Source of the DNA: Paramarasmius palmivorus
Taxonomy: Eukaryota > Basidiomycota > Agaricomycetes > Agaricales > Marasmiaceae
Reading direction: 5' to 3'
NCBI GenBank assembly: GCA_037176845.1
Contig: JAYKXP010000078.1
Location: forward strand, 205,802-269,801
DNA length: 64,000 bases
Shown here: positions 50,738 through 60,899 of the stretch, piece after piece
Position numbering within the stretch: the first letter of the stretch is position 1
How the letters are laid out: each line of letters starts with the position of its first letter
Position numbers and translations under genes: made by a program
Notes under the pieces: model-generated
Seen by the model: the letters and a program-made list of their open reading frames with translations, nothing else
Databases searched by the model: none
Told to the model about the DNA's origin: nothing

Positions 50738-51161
50738 GGTGGTCGGAATGGGGGAGATTGGTGGGTGCGATGGGAGATGATGGGGGTAGAGAGTTAAAAG
50801 GGAAGGAAAGGTGCGTCGCGCTTTAAGTACCCCAATTCCCACGCTTAGCTCACGTGCCCGGGTTTCAGCGTGCACGTGCATTGCCTACCCCAAGAATTCC
50901 ATTCGCCCCAACGGGAGTTTCGCAGTTCAGGATGATAACAAGAAGGATTCTATAGACATCCAGGTATGCATGATACACATTAGTAGTCTAATGCAGAGTA
51001 GAGTATTCGGTATGATAATGGAACAATGGTGTACGCTAAGTCGGTGTCGCATGATATTAGAGGCAACGTAACACTATCGTAGGTAGGTCGTTACGACGAG
51101 GATAAAAATTGAGTATAAACTGGGAGGTGCAGCTGCCATGTATAATGATAATGAATAACAG
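50738..51161 (-). promoter_or_regulatory. Gap between RT and recombinase genes
   Basis: About 420 bp between the RT-RH stop and the recombinase ATG. The part just upstream of the ATG is pyrimidine-rich on the coding strand, as is common in fungal promoters and leaders, so the recombinase may have its own transcript. No defined promoter element could be assigned. Confidence 0.3.
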
Positions 51162-53108
51162 TTAAGAGAGCCTGGGGTCGTGAAAGTCGACGGGATGTGA
51201 AAGAAAAGGTTTAAGGTGAGAGGGAAGCGCGGGTGGATGTGGGTGGAGCGAAGACCGCCCCGGAAAGATACCTCGTGAGGGTGCATCTGCCGGGTTGTCT
51301 TTGGTGTTCACGTAAGTCGTTGAGATCCAGATGTGGGCGTCCTGAATGATCTGCACAATCTTCCGGAGTATGAGATTCTGTTGGGTGCCATGTGAACGAC
51401 CAGCGTGTAGAGCTCCAATTACACCCTGGTTGTCAGAGCGGACTACAATGTGTTTTCCGGAGAGGCCAGTAGAGACAATGGTGCGAGCAGCTAGCTCCAC
51501 TGCCACCATTTCTCCCCAGCCAATGTCACGTCCTTCACCCTTCCAACCGTCTCGGAATTCCCATGCGAGCCATCTCCCATCAATGACCAAGCCAATCCCC
51601 CAAGAAGTAGAGGCATCCACAAAGAGGAGAGTAGTGGAAGGGTCAGGCGGTCGGATGATATCAATCCCTAGGAAAGCCTGGGACAGGGTTCTCTCCCACC
51701 ATTCGAGGTCAGCCCTGACTTGGATACGTATCTCGTGCTTCGCCCAACGAGCTCGATGACCTCGGAAACCCGAACGGAACTTGTAAAGTGATACCATGAA
51801 GGCACGACCATGAGGAGCGACTAACGTGACATGGTTGAGGGTGCCAATGAGTGACTCCGTCTCCTTCAGTGACTGGTGCGTGACCATCTTCCAGGTCTGA
51901 AGCTTTCCCAGATACTTCTCCTTCTTCTTCTGCGGCAGCTGGACGGTTTTGTCCCGGAGAGACCAGGTGAAACCGATGTACTGGAACTCCTCAGCAAAAG
52001 GAACAAATTTGTCAGGAGCCCACGGCCAACCCAGGCGCTCGGCGGTTGACCAAATAAGCGATTCATCGTAAGAGAAGACTGGTGTTGTTGACGAGTGAAT
52101 TGGAAACCTGAAGAAAACAAAGTCGTCCACCCATTTCACGAGCGCCTGAACGCCATGAAAGCGCAGAATGTCAGCCATCGCATCAGCAACCCTTCCCCAA
52201 ATACCAGGTGATGAGGCGGCGCCAAAGTTGAGAGCCTGGTCAAGGTGGACCAAGCCGTCAATTGATAACGCAACAAAACGCCTGTCATCTGGGTGAATGG
52301 GAATGTTCCGGAAGGCTGCATCAACGTCAAAGACCGCAGCCTGTGTTCCCGGCAGAGCATCTGCAACGAGAAGGAAACACTCGGAGAAGGTGCCCCAATG
52401 ACAAGGATATAGATCGGAGTCGATGACTGAATTGATGGAGATCTTGGAAGGGTCCATGACAGTCGGAAAAGATGGTGGTGAGGGTGGCAAGGAATAGGAT
52501 GAGTCTGGTAAGGGTCTTGGATAAGAGTGGTTGATGACGATACGGAACTTCCCAGGTTTTTGTTCAATGACATCCATGGGAGCGACGCGGAAGGGGCCTA
52601 TCAGACGTTCGAGGACAACAGGGTCGTACGCAGGCGAGAGCCTGCCCAGCTCGACTTCCTGAGCGAACTTCGCTCGGACTACAGCAGCTGCCTCGTCAGA
52701 AGAGAAATGGTTTGGGGGAATAAAGGTGTTGCTGAGTACATAGTTTGTGACGCCAATGTGGAAGCCATTTGTTAAACCAAAGGGAATGTCAGAATATGAA
52801 GACATGAGGCCAGCTCGAGTAAGTTCCGTCTCCCAGGCACCAGGCCTGAGGCGGGTCACGATGGGAAAGATATCAGGCACGGTGCTGCTGGCTACCGTGC
52901 TTCTCGGATCCACACAAACCACAGGCGTGGGTGTATTTGCAGGTGGATGGAAACCGACAGCCCTTCGTCCCATTGAAGTTGATACAATAGATGTTTCCCT
53001 GCTTGTCGACGTAGTTGCCGCTTCCATCCTTCCAAACGTGATCGGAGTCACGGCGAGCGTGCTGCCAGTAAGGATGGTTGCAGCTCGGCCCCCCAATCCA
53101 GCAGACAT
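51162..53108 (-). CDS. Reverse transcriptase and RNase H, Ngaro-like element
   Basis: Open for 648 codons, overlapping the end of ORF1 by 236 nt in the +1 frame, so it is probably made by frameshifting, splicing or reinitiation. True translation may begin inside the overlap; the first codon listed is not a proven start. RT motifs are FDVDAAF (Asp ~261 and ~263, motif A), FGAASSPGIW (~295-304, motif B) and KWVDDF (Asp ~328-329, motif C, a YxDD-type box with Trp). RNase H motifs are FVDAS (Asp ~498), EMVAVE (~533-538), VRSDNQ (~559) and NPADAPSRG (~605-613). This is the DIRS/Ngaro arrangement, copying element RNA into cDNA. No methyltransferase domain follows. No internal stop is present, so the protein looks functional. 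Confidence 0.88.
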   Translation of the reverse strand: MSAGLGGRAATILTGSTLAVTPITFGRMEAATTSTSRETSIVSTSMGRRAVGFHPPANTPTPVVCVDPRSTVASSTVPDIFPIVTRLRPGAWETELTRAGLMSSYSDIPFGLTNGFHIGVTNYVLSNTFIPPNHFSSDEAAAVVRAKFAQEVELGRLSPAYDPVVLERLIGPFRVAPMDVIEQKPGKFRIVINHSYPRPLPDSSYSLPPSPPSFPTVMDPSKISINSVIDSDLYPCHWGTFSECFLLVADALPGTQAAVFDVDAAFRNIPIHPDDRRFVALSIDGLVHLDQALNFGAASSPGIWGRVADAMADILRFHGVQALVKWVDDFVFFRFPIHSSTTPVFSYDESLIWSTAERLGWPWAPDKFVPFAEEFQYIGFTWSLRDKTVQLPQKKKEKYLGKLQTWKMVTHQSLKETESLIGTLNHVTLVAPHGRAFMVSLYKFRSGFRGHRARWAKHEIRIQVRADLEWWERTLSQAFLGIDIIRPPDPSTTLLFVDASTSWGIGLVIDGRWLAWEFRDGWKGEGRDIGWGEMVAVELAARTIVSTGLSGKHIVVRSDNQGVIGALHAGRSHGTQQNLILRKIVQIIQDAHIWISTTYVNTKDNPADAPSRGIFPGRSSLHPHPPALPSHLKPFLSHPVDFHDPRLS

Positions 53109-54197
53109 TGTCGTTTTGCTTCTGTTGTTGACCCGAGGGCCGAAAGGAACGGTTGTTTGATGATTGTGTGCCCCTCGAAGTGCGTGATGATGATGCCGTG
53201 GAGGCTGGTTGAGAGGAAGAGGAAGAGGATTGTCCAGAGGAAGGCTGTGAGTTCAGAAGGCGCTGGTTCTGATACCTGATGAGAGCTCCGCTTGTCTGAA
53301 GGTCCTGGAGGATCTCGTTGTACGTAACGTCATCGATGATGTCCACGCGGAGGTGCTGCCTGCGATTTGCAAGCCACACCCGGATGGAGCGGTCCACGTA
53401 CTCCCTCCAGACTGGGAAGTACTTCTGGAAGTTAGGCTTCCGCAAGACGTTGTGGAAGAGGTCGCGAAACATCTTCGCGATGGAAAGCGCGATCCCAGAC
53501 GACGCATCTGCCTTGTGGAGGGGGATGTAGAACTGCTCAATGGCATTAGGAAGAGCTGATGCCAAGGCAAGGAAGGCACCACGGTCGACCTTTTGCAAGG
53601 GAACCTCGGGGAGCCTCCCCTTGGAGTCGGATACCAGGGTGGTCTCCAGGTACTCGGGACCCCAAAGTGCGAGTGAAAAACACTCCTTCCAGCCACCACG
53701 GAGGATGTTGATGATGGCAGGGTTCACCTCTGATTGAACCTGGGAAAGGGTGATGGGTGTCTCAGACGCGAAAGGGTCTACCGGGACCATCAGGCGTTTG
53801 CGTTTCTTTGCCAGCTTGCTGGATCCGTCGTCGGAACTCGAACTGCTGCTTCCATCCGAAGAGGAAAAGGAGTCGAACCTGGTACGCCGGCGAGGTTTAG
53901 ACGAGTCCAGGGAGTGAAAGCGGGGTGTGTGATGACTTAGGGATGAGGTATGCATCTGCCGTGGGTCTTTGGCTGTGCGACTCTCGTATTTAGCACGGAG
54001 AGCCTCATACAAACGGCGTTCCTCGTCATCAGACTGGAAAATGGCTGTGGAGGCTTGAGTCATCGGCATGAGCAGAAAAGGGCTAGCACACGTACCCTCT
54101 GGTGAACTGTCTCTGGCAGGCCTGGCAGTTGTCGTGCGAGACGGGGCATGGGCTGTGAATAAGGTAAGCCAGGCTCGGCAAGAAGAAATGGGTAGAT

Positions 54198-54785
54198 GAG
54201 TACTAATACTAGCAAAAATATGACTAATCTTTTTGACTCACGTGATAAGGCGCGTCGCGCCCTCAAACGCAAGTTCTGCGCTTTCTCAGGTATTTTCCTT
54301 CCCAAACCCCTACCACCTAACCCCAAACCGCATATTCTACAATTTCCTGACTTCTAAATACCTAACCCTAACCCCTAACACGGGGCGTTCCCCCCCGAAC
54401 CCCCCCTTATAAATATCTTCAATCCCCTAACCCTTTCTGCGGGGGCGTTCCCCCCCCTGCACCCCCCCCTCTAACCCCGGACCCCTAACTAACGCTTCGC
54501 TGCGCTCAGCGTAGGGGAGCTAGGGGCGCTTCGCGCAGTGGGGACCGCTGCGCGGTCCAGAAAAAGTTTTTTATCGCGTCCTCGAAGGTTTGAACCCCGA
54601 ACCCTAACCGTAAAAAAGGGCGCTAGCGCGCCTTACTGCTACGCCATCAATCCATAAATTATAACGAACGTGTCAGGAATATACCACGGAAATCCTTCGG
54701 ATTTCCCGAAACGGCCTGGATGATGTCATGAGAAGCTTCACGTGCAGCAAAAAGATTAGTCATTTTTTTGCTAGTACTAGTACTC
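54198..54785. mobile_element. 588-bp TIR element (MITE-like, Mutator-type TSD)
   Basis: Terminal inverted repeats of 47 bp (54198-54244 and 54739-54785), 42 of 47 matching, begin GAGTACTA and end in CACGTG. An exact 9-bp target duplication TGGGTAGAT flanks them (54189-54197 and 54786-54794). A 9-bp duplication and a terminus beginning GAG fit Mutator-like elements. There is no coding capacity, so it is non-autonomous. The interior is unlike the rest of the window: runs of C/G, CCTAACCC-type motifs at 54361-54378, ~54424, ~54472 and ~54599, and short GC-rich palindromes. It inserted into the intact ORF1 of the retrotransposon and is therefore younger than it. Confidence 0.9.
54495..54635. repeat. 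Cluster of GC-rich palindromes in the MITE
   Basis: Short hairpin-forming sequences within 140 bp: GGACCGC/GCGGTCC around TGC (54542-54558), GGCGCTAGCGCGCC-like (~54619-54632), and CGCTTCGCTGCGCTCAGCG-like (~54496-54514). A TTTGAACCCCGAACCC stretch (~54589) vaguely resembles a tRNA-type B box, but no tRNA fold was found. Confidence 0.55.
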
Positions 54786-55560
54786 TGGGTAGATGGGACA
54801 CACCCTTTGGTTCCAAACGTCTGGCCGACGAAAGGTGCTTGTCGCGGCTAGATTTCGCTCTGGAACGAGTCCGAGGCGTCTTCGCATCCCCTCGGCCTGA
54901 GGAGAGCGTGGCTGAGGATGCAGACCTCTCACGTTTGCGACCTTGATGGGCCGGAACGTCTGGGGAAGGACTCGGTGAAGTCGGTACCTGACCCTCTATC
55001 CCAAACCAGGGGGAGAAGTCACCACCAGTGGTAGGACGGCGCTGGCGGGGTGTGCGCTGGTGGGGTGTGTGTTGGCGAGGTGTCGCTATAGGGTTTCCGT
55101 AACGGTCGACACGGTCGAACATCTCATCGTCCATCTCGTCATCAGCTGCCTCCTCGTCATCCTCCTCGCCGAAAGCTGGTAGGAGGGGTCGAAGCCGATC
55201 CCGGGTGTTGTTGCCAGCTGGAGTATGTATCGCAGGTGGGGTTGCTGGCACGCGGGATCTCTGCCTTGCTCTAGACCGGGTGACGCGTGGTGTGAAATCG
55301 GCTGGAGCGTTCCTCGTGGGCATGGAGGGCTGAGAGGGTGTGAGAATGGCAGGAGTGAGGAATATGATGCTGAAACGACTCGAAAAATGAAAGGCGAGGC
55401 GTGAGGACGAGCTATCTCTGAGGCTCAGCTCGCGATGATGGACGTTGTAGAAGAGAAGCGACAAGGTCACCTGATCTTGTCACTTCTCTCGAAAACTCAT
55501 TTTCGGCAACTCCCGTTCCGAAAATCCACCGATGATTGGGAGAGCTAACAGGGACCTTGG

Positions 55561-55940
55561 ATGTGACAGGGGATCTCCTGGTACGTATTTAAATCTCTCA
55601 TGCCCCCTTTTACTACTTAACAGGAAACATTTTACCATTCTCCAGCGCCAAGGGAGCGATTTCGGCACCAGCCTACCAATATATTAATCCCTCATTTTCA
55701 GGCTCTAGTACCTGGTCTCGCAACTACAAGCTAACACGACCGACCAAGTGCATTCCTGGTGTCATTTCTCCGTCTCAGTTCCCCTAGGCTAAAGTCACGT
55801 TGCTTTTGTTTCGTGCCAAAGATGATGTAAATGACTAATACAGACATACAGATGGCGCACCGCTACATATTGACTCGTGTACACTAGTAGCAATTGAATG
55901 GCATAATACAAACATTTTTGTTCAACACTATGATAACATG
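55561..55940. other. Spacer between retrotransposon and copy C
   Basis: AT-richer sequence with no gene. It probably contains the 5' end of the retrotransposon and the 3' untranslated region of DUF6535 copy C. Confidence 0.35.
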
Positions 55941-58731
55941 TCAAGGACGGAACCAATGTACACGCAACGCATTGGGGTCGTTGGTCGGATTCCATCCGAC
56001 TCGACCTGACACTCCATCACCTCCAACACCATCTCCCTGATGCAAAGGGCTTGTACCAGTGACACGGTGGTCTGGAGGCTCAAGAATCACCAGCGAGATG
56101 TTGCTAACAGTATCTGCATCTTGACCTGAGTCGGCGGCAGTGCCTCCAGTATCGACGATTCCTTGTCTTCCGTGGTCAACCCCTGCAGATTCACCTTGCC
56201 CTTCTAATGGCAAAGGGGTGGCTTGAGCGCCATCCTGAGTAGCCTGTGCGAAGTGATCGGTGTCAGTATCCGGTGGTATAGCCTCTCTCGGTACAGCAGG
56301 TTCGTTGTCATTGTTTTCAGCCGAGAGAGGTACTGACACACCTTCAGCAATACCCTGAGAGGCCGCCACCTGGATGTCAGAATCTCCAGGATTGGTACCC
56401 CCAGCTAGAGCCCTTGCTGAAGTGCCATTATCCGGCGGCAAAGCAGAATCCTCATCGACAGCCTGCGACCCAGAGTCACCTGGACCGATACTACTAGGGG
56501 TACCGTCTGCGAGGCTTGCAATTCTGCTTGTGGTGTCTCCGTGAGATCGGTGAACCTGTATTTCAAGGTTCTCGACATTGCCCGCTGGCATTGGTGGTCG
56601 TTCTCCGTCTTCGTTGTGAGGGTTGTCGGATTGTGGGCATACAGTATCCACTGAGTATCGGATAGGTTCGATTTGAGGAAGTTGGGAAGAGGGAGGTGGA
56701 TCTTCATGTTCTCCAGGGAGAGGTGCGAAGTAGTTGTCGGGTAGTTTACCAACTTTCTGGACCTTTTCAATTGCACCATTCCAGCTATACCATATGAAAC
56801 CGTATCGCGAATACAATCGACGAACTATAATCCCATGATGAATGAACCTAATGAACGATTGCCCCCTTTTGCTCGTCAACAACACCGAAGGTGGATCTGA
56901 ATGGTTGATATGCTTGGCAAGGCCATTAGCGAATGCCACCCGCTCCTCGTTGTGTCGTTCCTCGTCATACCCCGAGGAAGGTTTCCAGGAATCCTCGAAA
57001 TGTCGCAGGAGCAGGAGGCTTCCCTGTTGGACCCCGGACTCCTTGCGTGACCATAGTGCGGTGGCGAGAGGGAGGGGAAGGAAGAACTGAAAGTTTCTTG
57101 ATGATTTTGGGAGCTTCTGGGTGAAATCTTCAAGAGATTTGGACAAAGAATTGACATCCCTACTCTCAACATAGACACCCCAAAGCCGGTGCCAGAACAA
57201 CAACTCTATCCCCTCTCGGGAGTGGAGTGGAGGGTCGCTAGTGATGGGTTTGGGCATGGGGGACATAGTTGGGTATCTGAGGTATACCCCAACATCCCAC
57301 TCCCTCCCCTCCCACATTGCAATATCCCACCGATCCAGAACCACAGAAATCGCGACTGAACGGGGAAGCGTTTCCAACACATTCTCGAGATGCGGGATCA
57401 TTGAAGGGCTATCCCGAAACATTATGACGGCCCATTGCAGCGCCTGTAGCTCATACACGTGCAGTTGAAAGGAATTGAGGGGGGTATGGACTTGCTGGTC
57501 AAACTGCCTGACCACTCGGAGGTCAAACGTCGACCAGCTGGAGGTTTGAGCTTGGAGGTGGTCCCATAATGGGCGGAGACGGGTCTGAGTGAAGTTTTTG
57601 ATGGCAGGAAAGCGGAGGAGTGGCTTGGGGAGTGTGGTGAAGAGTTTGTAGACGGCCCATGCTTGGGGAGACTTGTATGGGCAGATGAACTGGTAAGCCA
57701 ACTGCCCAAAGTCACGATAGTGGATGAACCGAGCCTGACGCGGAATTGTGATGGTGGGTAGGATTGTGGTGAGGACATACAGCCCCATGCTGAGCGAAAT
57801 CGCTGCGAGGCATATGCCAAAGACGATAGGGTGTAGCGTCCACAGGAGATCTAAAACGCCAATGAAGAAGAAGACCAATGCGATTTCGAGAAGAATTGGG
57901 AGCGCTGACAAAAACGAAGCTACACCCCATTTCTCGAAACTATCCCGGCGTAGCTGTCGTAGAGCCAGATTCTCTCCTGGCGTTCGAGTTGGTACATCGC
58001 GCTCGTGTTCTCGTAGCCACTGTTTACACAGCAGACCGAAAAGTGCAGATGTGAGGCTGAAGATGAGACTGAGAAACCAAAAACAGTTGATACGGATGGA
58101 TGAAGCATCTGGTGTGAAAGGCTCTGGCTTTGGGATGCTAGATGCATTGAGTTGGTGAAAGATTTGTGTAAGGATGACAACAGTAGCGTCTTCGGGATCT
58201 TCTTGCAGCCATTGGTAAGATTCAATAAGAAATGCGGTAACGATCGCGGAGAAGAGACCAGCCTGTACATGGATTAGAAAACTGTAAGAAACATGATGCT
58301 GGACATACAAAAACTAGCAGTGTGTCGATGTCCTCTTTCCAGCCCAGAACCATTCCGTCGTCGTATTTCTTGACTTCTGCTTGCAGCTTTTCATATGATG
58401 GTTCGGCAGCCTCTTTCTTCCTCTGTTCCTCCTCTTTCTTCCGCTTTTCTTCTTCTTCCCATCTTCTCCGTGGCCCGTCGTTCTCCTCCCTCTCCCTTTC
58501 CCTCTTCCATGCCTCGTATTCCTTCCGCTCCATCTCCTCCTTCTCTTCCTTCATCCACTTCACCTTCCAGCCTTGTTCCTTCCTCTGCTCCTCCTCATCC
58601 CTTCTCCGCTCCCACTGCTCCCAATGCTCATACTGCAAGTCCTCCTCCAACTGCTCATAGGCCTCTCTCCTCCTCTCCTCCTCTTCCTGCCTCCTCTCCT
58701 CGCTATCCTCTCTGCTCGAGTCCATGTCCAT
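55941..58731 (-). CDS. DUF6535 domain membrane protein, copy C
   Basis: Two-exon model: 58731-58309 (141 codons) and 58262-55941, with a 46-nt intron (58308-58263; GTATGTCC...GTACAG). The product is ~914 aa. The ATG at 58731 is supported because copy A has the same M-D-x-D start context. The N-terminus is a Glu/Arg/Lys-rich coiled-coil-like segment of ~110 residues leading to EKLQAEVKKYDDGMVLGWKE. The intron splits DIDTLLVF from AGLFSAIV at the same place as in A and B. Four hydrophobic segments, a long soluble region and a low-complexity tail ending NDPNALRVHWFRP follow. No internal stop. Function of the DUF6535 family is unknown; a membrane location is inferred from the helices. The retrotransposon starts ~400 bp beyond its 3' end. 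Confidence 0.87.
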
Positions 58732-58739
58732 ATCGCCGT

Positions 58740-60780
58740 GTGTGCACAATGTCTGGATGAAAGGTCGGTTCCTTCGGCCTGGCAGCTACCGCATTAATGA
58801 CGGCAGAAATGCACGTTGAAGCTCATGTGAGCAGTCGGCCATATCAGTGGAGATTGACAGGTCTCGTCATTTCATCAACACCTTGAGCGCTAGACCACAC
58901 TAGCTGTTGACACGGGGCTTCCGCAATGCGCATGCCTTGGAGGTGACCGCATGATAACATTTCGAAAGGAAGGAAGAAATATCCGGTTGTCGGTGATGGA
59001 AGCGAAGACGTTTTTGGGCGCTTATTTCGTTCTCCCTCGACTACAATGGACGGACTGACAGGAATTCTCAGCTTCTTTTGACGGTAGTACTAGATGATTT
59101 GACAAATAAGTAAAACGGACGACCTCGGTCTTTATAGAAAGGTAAGGCTCAGTGGCAATGCATCCCTAGTTCTAATTTAGTCCCAATCAACTTCTTTCAA
59201 GACGGACCACTGTCGGATCACTGAAATGGTTTGGCTTTAATACCACACGTTTCACGTAGCAAACACCTATAAAAGACCAGGGCAGAATTGAATCATTCAG
59301 AAGAATGTGCTCCTGCACCTCCGTCCCGTTTGTAGTTCACACACTAAAAGGGTTTGTTGTCTATTTCCTAGATCTGTGCCATGGCTAACAAATGATACAT
59401 TAGCCTTGTACAAGACATTCTCATCAAGACAAACACTACATATCTTGTCCTGTATCAATACTAGATGAACACATGCTCGTCAAGAACAACATATGTAGTG
59501 TATTAGGGTCGCCGGTGAAATCCAGCCGAATTGGCACCTCCATCTCCAACACTAACATCCCACTCGTACTTTTCCAGGTATCCCGAAGCGCTGATACCAG
59601 TACCACGTTATGTGTTGAAAGTTTTCGGAACTGCTCGCGAGATCTTGTTGCCGACGATGTGCTGATCCAGGCGCCTGAGCTTTGAAGAAGAGTAACGCGT
59701 ATCTGAGATGAACCAGGTGGTATAGCCATGACTCCCGAAGCGCTATATGAGGACGTCAAAAGAGCATGAGAAGGATTGAAGGCATCCTTGTGGAATGTTC
59801 TTGAGCTTGACAGGTTGTAACGACCGTCGGTTCTTAAGCCGTAGAACATGTTCGCAGGACTGCTCTAATTACCGGCTCACCTATAAGCAATCCTAAATCA
59901 GCTGTGCAACCCAAGAAATGTGTAATCAACATACTAATGTTTCCAGGTTATATTATCACCCAAGACCGGCATTGGTAGCACCAACTTCGCCAACGAGCGC
60001 AACTAGTGACAATTGGCCTAGCTTTCCGGAGCCATCAGACCCCAATGCACCGAACTTGATGGCCCGTAAGTTCATGGGACCGTGTCACATTCGTCACGAA
60101 GCGGTCAACCGAACGGTCGTGTTGGAGACCGTATGAGAAATATCCAGTCAGTTGGAGGTCTTGGAAGAGCTACTAGGCTTGAGGAATGAGAGGATAGCGA
60201 AGCGTGAGGCCTTGAGGTACTCTTCTCGCGGCCAATGTGCTTCCTGATGACGCTGTTGCTCCGGAAGGATAAAGCTGGAAGAATAACTATGAGCTTCAGC
60301 CGCAGGACAGCGATATATCTAACGCACCTCGGGTCCACTTGATATGTTAGCGTGCTTGTCCCATGCTGATAAGCCATAAGGTCATACACCACTCAAAATG
60401 ACACCGAGTGATATAGCCATCAGCTTGCATCTACAACACAATAAATCAGTATACAGGACACAGAAACTGATCGAGAGAAACGTACGAAAGACAAGAACCT
60501 GTCACCTTCCTGAATCAAATCAACGCGACGATTCCTTCTCTTAACCAACTCACTATCAGCCAAAAGCTTCCATATACAACTGCATTCAATCCAGCGAACC
60601 CGAAGTCCAGCAAGAATTCTCAAAGCTCTAATTGAAGCCCCAGTCGGCGTGTGTATCGGCGGTGTCGTATCTTGGAAATTGCACGGATGATACAGGCCCA
60701 TTGACCGCTTGAAGGGTCAGAGCCTCTTTCTTGATCCACACATCCGAGTCAGTGTGGCTGACTTCAGGAATGAAGGACAG
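58740..60780. repeat. D segment copy 2 (behind copy C)
   Basis: Partner of 18440-20780, collinear over most of its length, with the shared GGATGAAAGGTCGGTTCCTT block immediately behind the DUF6535 gene. It contains the 137-codon frame 59849-59436. The remaining small frames (plus 59918-60136, minus 60392-60105, minus 60701-60420) carry no recognisable motif. Confidence 0.6.
59436..59849 (-). CDS. Small hypothetical protein in the D segment
   Basis: ATG-started frame of 137 codons, the longest in D, with text such as GLRTDGRYNLSSS and HALLTSSYSASG, ending SIDTGQDM. The homologous stretch behind copy A (~19570-19190) has similar DNA but is broken. Similar DNA behind copy B is fused in frame to the DUF6535 gene. 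This could be the last exon of a small gene, or simply a surviving frame in decayed DNA. No domain, signal peptide or membrane segment is recognised. Confidence 0.3.
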   Translation of the reverse strand: MFYGLRTDGRYNLSSSRTFHKDAFNPSHALLTSSYSASGVMAIPPGSSQIRVTLLQSSGAWISTSSATRSREQFRKLSTHNVVLVSALRDTWKSTSGMLVLEMEVPIRLDFTGDPNTLHMLFLTSMCSSSIDTGQDM

Positions 60781-60816
60781 CGAATGTAGGGGCGTATGGT
60801 AGCGTTTGGAGCCTAG

Positions 60817-60844
60817 GGTGAAGGGTGAAGGGTGAAGGGTGAAG
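60817..60844. repeat. Microsatellite (GGTGAAG)4
   Basis: Four perfect copies of a 7-bp unit, at the junction between the D segment and the next R module. Confidence 0.9.
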
Positions 60845-60899
60845 AGGCTGTTTGTTGCAAGGAATGACCGGCCACGGCGGAGGTTCTAGACTTTCGGTA

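Larger units (their letters stand above)
52873..55323 (-). pseudogene. ORF1 (Gag-like) of the Ngaro-like element, split by insertion
   Basis: Runs from ATG 55323 and is interrupted by the 588-bp element at 54198-54785. The 5' part ends at a stop at 54760-54762, inside the element. The 3' part is open back through the insertion point and could restart at ATG 54069 (398 aa to 52873). Without the element and one 9-bp duplication copy the frame is uninterrupted at 618 codons, so the insertion is the only lesion. The 5' part is Pro/Arg/Ser-rich and low-complexity. The 3' part has a conserved core (~100-265) and a Ser-rich linker. Two Cys/His zinc-binding clusters follow: C362, C371, C377, H381 and then C383, C386, H391, H396 (3'-part numbering). 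It is presumed to package element RNA, like Gag. Confidence 0.82.
48613..55560 (-). mobile_element. Ngaro/DIRS-like tyrosine recombinase retrotransposon
   Basis: Transcribed right to left, with ORF1 (Gag-like, zinc knuckles), reverse transcriptase plus RNase H, and a tyrosine recombinase. RT-RH before the recombinase, together with no visible methyltransferase, fits the Ngaro group better than classical DIRS1. These elements use a recombinase instead of an integrase and make no target duplication. RT, RNase H and recombinase keep their catalytic residues; only ORF1 is broken, by a 588-bp element. Outer boundaries are approximate. The coding core is 48879-55323; I could not find the expected split direct repeats by eye. 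Composition and frame integrity suggest it is much younger than the decayed R and P DNA around it. Confidence 0.85.

Noticed and set aside
54361..54378. CCTAACCCTAACCCC as an interstitial telomere or chromosome end
   Set aside because: Only about two units long, and it lies inside a 588-bp transposon with its own inverted repeats and target duplication; there is no telomeric array.
54580..54605. Possible tRNA/SINE B-box-like TTTGAACCCCGAACC
   Set aside because: No A box at the right distance, no cloverleaf and no oligo-A or poly-T tail; a TIR element explains the interval.
60817..60844. Short direct repeats as a CRISPR-like array
   Set aside because: Head-to-tail 7-bp microsatellite without spacers, in a eukaryotic context.
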